The notes under the pieces are model-generated. The model was not told where the DNA came from and ran no database searches. It saw only the letters and a list, made by a program, of their open reading frames with translations. Positions 59,880 through 64,000 of a stretch of DNA of 64,000 nt are shown here, piece by piece. The stretch's first letter is position 1; the number at the start of each line of letters is the position of its first letter. The position numbers and the translations under genes are program-made. The DNA is from Phyllobacterium chamaecytisi (GTDB lineage: Bacteria; Pseudomonadota; Alphaproteobacteria; Rhizobiales; Rhizobiaceae), in contig NZ_JAIQWW010000017.1 in the NCBI RefSeq assembly GCF_020164455.1, forward strand, positions 62,001 to 126,000. The letters run 5' to 3'.

Positions 59880-61331
59880 ATGTCAGACCAGACTTGTCAG
59901 GTCGCTACCGGCCAGCCGAGCGCTCCCATTGGGGCGACTCAAAAACCGGCTCCAAATTTTCGCCTAATCGCCCTGATCATCGCCAGCGCCATGTTCATGG
60001 AGCAACTCGACGCAACAGTCCTTGCGACCGCGCTGCCGACAATGGCGCGCGATTTCGGTGTCAGCCCGCCATCGATGAGTATCGCGCTGACATCGTATCT
60101 CCTGAGCTTGGCGATCTTTATTCCTGCCAGCGGCCGGGTGGCAGACCGGTTTGGATCCCGCACGGTTTTTCGCACCGCGATTGCAGTATTCACGCTCGGG
60201 TCGATACTCTGTGCGCAAGCGCCGAACCTGACTTTTCTGGTATTTGCCCGGCTCATCCAGGGGCTTGGCGGCGCGATGATGATGCCGGTCGGGCGTCTCG
60301 TCCTCATGCGCAGCGTCCAGCGCAAGGACTTCGTTGCGGCCATGTCATGGCTGCTTGTGCCCGCGCTTATAGGCCCGATACTCGGACCGCCAGTTGGCGG
60401 CTTGATCGTCACCTATCTCGATTGGCGCTGGATATTCTATATCAACGTTCCGATCGGCGTTCTCGGGTTCATCCTGGTTTCGATATACATCGAGGAATTC
60501 AAGGGTGAATCGAAGGGCAAGTTCGACACCTTTGGACTGTTTCTTTCCGGCGTGTCGCTGGGTTCGCTGCTGTTCGGATTTGAAATGTCCAGTCGAAGCG
60601 GCGAGGCGGTGACGTCCATTCTTCTCATTGCCATCGGACTTGTGTTCGGTGCCGCCTACCTGCGCCATGCGCGCAGTCATCCATCGCCGATCCTCGATTT
60701 TTCCCTGATGCGGGTTCCGAGTTTCAAGGAGTCGGTCATGGCGGGTTCGCTGACCCGCATTACGCAAGGTGCACAGCCATTCCTGTTGCCCCTCATGTTG
60801 CAACTGCAGTTCGGCCTGTCAGCGGCGTCCGCTGGTGGCATCGTGATTGCAACGGCGCTGGGATCGATGCTGATGAAGGCGACTGCCGGCAAAATCCTGA
60901 GACGATATGGATTCCGCAACAGCCTGACAGTCATCGGCTGGATTTCAACGCTTGGCTACGCGCTCTGCGCCTTCTTCCGTCCGGATTGGCCAATCTGGCT
61001 TATCTTCACGATCCTGTTCTTTTGCGGGTTCTTCATGTCGTTCCAGTTCACCGCCTACAATATTGTTGCCTATGACCAGATCGATCGGGAGCGGATGAGT
61101 TCGGCAACGAGCTTCTATACGACCTTCCAGCAATTGATGCTTTCGCTCGGCATCTGCGTCGGCGCATTGGCCCTGAACACATCAATGCTTGTGCAAGATC
61201 ACACCGACCCCAAGCTTGGCGACTTTTCGGTGGCGTTTCTCGTCGTTACGGCAATCTCGCTCACCGCGACGATCTGGAACAGGCGCTTCTCGCCGACGGC
61301 GGGCTCTGACATCAGCGGGCATCAGGCGTAG
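59880..61331 (+). CDS. DHA2-family MFS transporter (copy B)
   Basis: A 483-residue 14-helix transporter. Landmarks are FMEQLDATVLATALPTMARDF in TM1, RVADRFGSRT (motif A), GLGGAMMMPVGRLVLMRSVQ and GPILGPPVGGLIVTYLDWRW (motif C). ATG 59880 (MSDQTCQVA) is preferred to an upstream start 63 bases earlier. It ends SDISGHQA, very like the C-terminus of the MFS at 52571 (AEVSGHARKT), and shares its block order. It is divergent from the import operon. Substrate unknown. Confidence 0.9.
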   Translation: MSDQTCQVATGQPSAPIGATQKPAPNFRLIALIIASAMFMEQLDATVLATALPTMARDFGVSPPSMSIALTSYLLSLAIFIPASGRVADRFGSRTVFRTAIAVFTLGSILCAQAPNLTFLVFARLIQGLGGAMMMPVGRLVLMRSVQRKDFVAAMSWLLVPALIGPILGPPVGGLIVTYLDWRWIFYINVPIGVLGFILVSIYIEEFKGESKGKFDTFGLFLSGVSLGSLLFGFEMSSRSGEAVTSILLIAIGLVFGAAYLRHARSHPSPILDFSLMRVPSFKESVMAGSLTRITQGAQPFLLPLMLQLQFGLSAASAGGIVIATALGSMLMKATAGKILRRYGFRNSLTVIGWISTLGYALCAFFRPDWPIWLIFTILFFCGFFMSFQFTAYNIVAYDQIDRERMSSATSFYTTFQQLMLSLGICVGALALNTSMLVQDHTDPKLGDFSVAFLVVTAISLTATIWNRRFSPTAGSDISGHQA

Positions 61332-61343
61332 GCGCGGGCCGAT

Positions 61344-62708
61344 TCAGAGTACCTTGCCCGGATTCATGATTCCGTTTGGATCGAGCACGGCCTTGATCGA
61401 GTGCATGAGGGCGAGCTTCACCGGATCGACAAATGCATGTAGATCCGCCCGTTTGTCCAGGCCGATGCCGTGCTCGGCCGAGAACGATCCGCCTAACTCG
61501 CGTAGATTGGCGTAGACGATTGCCTTGGCGGCATCCTTGTCCGGCGCTCCCGCAACGCCGACATGCAAATTGCCATCGCCGAGATGCCCGAAGGCAAATC
61601 CACGAACGTCGGATCCAAGCGCGGCGATGCCTTCGTTGAACTGCGTCAGCCACGTTTCGAGTCCCTGCAATGGAACGGAAATGTCGAACCAGTAGCCGTT
61701 CGGATGAACGCGATCGACCACGCTGCTGTCCTCACGAATGTTCCAGATTTCGGTGCGCTCCTTCTCGCTTTGAGCGAGGATTGCATCGACGACAAGCCCT
61801 TCTTCGATCGCCTCGGCGAGTGCTTCTTCAAGGTCTGATTGCGCCGTCGGTTGATCCGCAGCGTCAATTTCCAGGATGAGATATGCTGGCGCTTCGGTAA
61901 AGGCAGCGAGGGAAGCGGGGCCGAGATTTGCCGATGCCAACACAAAATAGTCCCGTACCATGAACTCCGCACGAAGGAGATCAAGACTCCGTTGGAGCTT
62001 GCGGAACAGAGTAATCGCATCGGTTGCAGAGGGGCAGGCGACGAGTGCCGTCGCTGTGAATTCGTCCGCGGGCGCTAACCTGATGACCGCCCGCGTTATG
62101 ATTGCGAGCGTGCCCTCGGCTCCGATGAACAACTGCTTCAGGTCATAGCCTTCGTTGGATTTCGTCACTTGCGCCATATCGGTCATGATCCTGCCGTCGG
62201 GCAGCACCACCTCGAGGCCAAGAACACGATGACGCATGACACCGTGGCGAAAGGCCTCCATGCCACCGGCATTGGTCGAGATCATGCCGCCGATCGTGGC
62301 ACTGCCGCGCGCGGCAATATCGATGCCGGTTGCGAGGTTCACCTTCTCGGCCGCTTCCTGAAGCGACTGCAATGTGACGCCGCTCCCGACAGTGGCAGTT
62401 CCGCCGTCTGCTGAAAGAGATTCGATCTTGTTAAGGGCAGCAAGGGAGAGGATGATTTCCCCGACCGCCGATACGCCGCCACCCACCAGCCCGGTGCGTC
62501 CGCCATGTGGCACGACGGCAATGCGGTGCTCGTTGCAAAGGCGGAGGACCGACGCGACTTCTCCGGTATTGCGAGGGACGACCATCACGCCGGCATCGAG
62601 ATTGCGTTCATCGGAACCGGGGTGAATGAGGCTCAGTATTTCGCTGGTCTTCACGCCAGTGGCACCCACGATCAAGCGCAGTTCATCGAGAATCTTGTCT
62701 GCAATCAT
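61344..62708 (-). CDS. FAD-binding D-lactate/glycolate oxidase-like (GlcD family) dehydrogenase
   Basis: A 454-residue VAO-family flavoprotein. The PP-loop for FAD reads VVPHGGRTGLVGGGV, followed by GIDIAARGSATIGGMISTNA. C-terminal catalytic motif HLGDGNLHVGV and AEHGIGLDKRADLH are present, as in D-lactate, glycolate and D-2-hydroxyglutarate dehydrogenases. ATG 62708 overlaps the upstream permease's stop by 4 bases (ATGA), so it is co-transcribed with the polyamine-type ABC permeases. It may oxidise the imported hydroxy acid; substrate unknown. Confidence 0.9.
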   Translation of the reverse strand: MIADKILDELRLIVGATGVKTSEILSLIHPGSDERNLDAGVMVVPRNTGEVASVLRLCNEHRIAVVPHGGRTGLVGGGVSAVGEIILSLAALNKIESLSADGGTATVGSGVTLQSLQEAAEKVNLATGIDIAARGSATIGGMISTNAGGMEAFRHGVMRHRVLGLEVVLPDGRIMTDMAQVTKSNEGYDLKQLFIGAEGTLAIITRAVIRLAPADEFTATALVACPSATDAITLFRKLQRSLDLLRAEFMVRDYFVLASANLGPASLAAFTEAPAYLILEIDAADQPTAQSDLEEALAEAIEEGLVVDAILAQSEKERTEIWNIREDSSVVDRVHPNGYWFDISVPLQGLETWLTQFNEGIAALGSDVRGFAFGHLGDGNLHVGVAGAPDKDAAKAIVYANLRELGGSFSAEHGIGLDKRADLHAFVDPVKLALMHSIKAVLDPNGIMNPGKVL

Positions 62709-63526
62709 AGCGGATCTGTCGTCCTGCGCCGGTCGATGAAAATTCTGAAGGCGAGAATGACTGCCGTGATTACGATCAGCAAGACCGAGATCGCGGCGAT
62801 GGCAGGATCGATGTTGTCGCGTAGCCCCATCCACATCAGACGCGGCAGCGTGATCGCATTAACGCTGGTGATGAACAGCGTCACGCCGATTTCCTCCCAC
62901 GACAGCACGAATGACAACAGTGCTGCGGTTGCAATGCCGAACTTGATGTTAGGGATGATGATCCTGAAGGCGCGTGTTGCCAGATTGGCGCCAAGCCCCC
63001 GTGCGGCAAGGTCAATGCGACGATCGACCTGATACAGCGCGACAAGGATGAGCACCACCGCAAAGGGTGTGATCATCACCGCATGGGCTAGCGCCACGCC
63101 CAGCCACGTGTCGTAGCCGATCCAGCTGTTGAAACTCGATAGCGTTGTCATCAGGAAATACAACGTCATGGCTGAAACGACGGGTGGCACCACCAGCGGC
63201 AATAGCACGAAGCCAATCAGCAGCGCCGAGAAGCGCGGCTGGAACATCCAGATGCCGAGCCCGAACATGGTCGCCAACGCCGTGGCTATCGCGCTCGAAA
63301 GGATGCCGATGCGCAGGCTGAGCAGGATGCTCTGGCCCCAGGCAGGATTATCGATCAATGCCTGGTAGTGGCGCAGCGACAGTGTGCCGGAGGGCATGGA
63401 GAGAAAGCGCGCCGGCGTGAATGATACGGGAATGACCGCGATCAACGGCATCAGCAGGAACAGAGCTACCGCTGTTGCAACGATCAATATGACAGGACCT
63501 GGGCGAGATGAACTCATATTATCCAA
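62705..63526 (-). CDS. polyamine/putrescine-type ABC permease (PotC-like)
   Basis: A 273-residue permease of the PotC family with six predicted helices. The EAA loop is ARGLGANLATRAFRIIIPNI. The early part reads HYQALIDNPAWGQSILLSLR, typical for PotC/YdcV subunits. A Met three codons in (63517) is an alternative start. Overlaps the upstream permease gene by a few bases. Import substrate unknown; such systems also move other small molecules, consistent with the GlcD-like partner. Confidence 0.9.
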   Translation of the reverse strand: MDNMSSSRPGPVILIVATAVALFLLMPLIAVIPVSFTPARFLSMPSGTLSLRHYQALIDNPAWGQSILLSLRIGILSSAIATALATMFGLGIWMFQPRFSALLIGFVLLPLVVPPVVSAMTLYFLMTTLSSFNSWIGYDTWLGVALAHAVMITPFAVVLILVALYQVDRRIDLAARGLGANLATRAFRIIIPNIKFGIATAALLSFVLSWEEIGVTLFITSVNAITLPRLMWMGLRDNIDPAIAAISVLLIVITAVILAFRIFIDRRRTTDPL

Positions 63527-64000
63527 TCAGATGCGCAGGTTTGATGAAGCGTCGCATCAGCGCTAGAAGGGCACCAATGAACAGCACGAGGACAACGCTG
63601 ATCGCCGCGCCCAGCCCCCAGTCCGGGCTCTGGAATATCCGGAGATAAACCAGTTCCGCCACCATGACGCTGCGGCCGCCACCGAGGATTGCCGGGGTGA
63701 CGAAGAAGCCAAGCGCGAAGACGAATACAATCAGCCCGGCCCCGATCAACCCGCCATAGGTCAACGGCACGAAAACAGTCCAGAAAATGCGCGTTCGCGA
63801 TGCACCCATGCCGCGTGCCGCAAGCAAAACGCGTTCGTCGATACTGCGCATGGCCGAAGCGATCGGAAACACCGCGAAGGGTATGAGGAAATGCGTCATG
63901 CCGATGATGACGCCAAGCTCATTCCGTGCGAGTGCCAGCGGTTCGCTGATAATGCCGGCCGATTGCAGCCATGTATTGATGAGCCCCCGATTGGACAGCA
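63519..64000 (-). CDS. polyamine-type ABC permease (PotB-like), 5' end outside window
   Basis: The C-terminal ~160 residues of a PotB-family permease; the frame is open to the right edge, so its start lies beyond the window. The EAA loop is LAARGMGASRTRIFWTVFVP. Helices follow around YGGLIGAGLIVFVFALGFFV, and the chain ends ALMRRFIKPAHLIG. It is the upstream partner of the PotC-like permease, with which it overlaps by 8 bases; the ATPase and binding-protein genes are presumably further right. Confidence 0.9.
   Translation of the reverse strand, partial: LSNRGLINTWLQSAGIISEPLALARNELGVIIGMTHFLIPFAVFPIASAMRSIDERVLLAARGMGASRTRIFWTVFVPLTYGGLIGAGLIVFVFALGFFVTPAILGGGRSVMVAELVYLRIFQSPDWGLGAAISVVLVLFIGALLALMRRFIKPAHLIG

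Noticed and set aside
1-64000. CRISPR arrays, insertion sequences, rRNA, prophage
   Set aside because: No regularly spaced repeats, no transposase or phage structural genes, and no rRNA sequence were seen.

Overview
The window looks like a chromosomal segment of an alphaproteobacterium of the order Hyphomicrobiales (Rhizobiales), most likely in or near the Brucellaceae/Phyllobacteriaceae. The main clues are RirA with Irr-type (ICE) operators beside bfd-bfr, a one-step phosphatidylcholine synthase, an IalB-family protein, GGAAC-N16-CGTT promoters of the alphaproteobacterial general stress sigma factor EcfG, and the order ccdA-glmU-glmS-recG-sdhE-mfd. The family assignment is inference; no 16S gene is present. 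The window is densely coding on both strands. I see one tRNA (Lys-TTT), no rRNA, no CRISPR array, no transposase and no prophage.

Layout. 1-3.7 kb: the end of an amine/amino-acid catabolic operon (succinate-semialdehyde dehydrogenase, class III aminotransferase, quinone reductase-like enzyme). 3.7-9.3 kb: a LysR/NmrA divergent pair, a membrane protein, a small secreted protein, an apparently frameshifted gene, and an exported sulfatase. 9.9-21 kb: conserved housekeeping genes (tRNA-Lys, ccdA, glmU, glmS, a cupin, recG, sdhE, mfd). 21-30 kb: a DsbA-like/solute-binding protein pair, an IalB-like protein, hspQ, an AEC transporter, mntH with a candidate Mn/Fe operator, a UbiH-like hydroxylase, and pcs overlapping a quinone reductase. 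30.4-35.2 kb: a complete BMP-type (nucleoside-like) ABC importer with a strong terminator. 35.2-37.2 kb: an iron module, bfr-bfd and rirA, with two related Irr-type operators. 37.2-42 kb: an accessory, stress-flavoured stretch of very small proteins, including a pair of 81-residue membrane paralogues, a DUF883-like protein, a lipoprotein, a host-attachment family protein and a 52-residue coiled-coil protein. Two near-perfect EcfG promoters lie here. 42.3-49.4 kb: a large autotransporter and scattered enzymes. 49.4-51.5 kb: an ECF sigma/anti-sigma pair next to a TPR protein. 52.1-59.5 kb: an OsmC protein, then a tight operon in which a sulfonate-type ABC importer is linked to a ferredoxin, a fumarate-reductase-type flavoprotein and a thioredoxin-fold protein, with related DHA2 multidrug-type transporters on both sides. 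59.9-64 kb: the second of these transporters, a GlcD-like dehydrogenase and two polyamine-type ABC permeases running off the window.

The most promising undescribed system is the 54.1-59.5 kb operon (import plus an AprAB-like redox pair without any known desulfonating oxygenase). Next is the small-protein stress island at 37-42 kb, where direct EcfG control can be read from the DNA.
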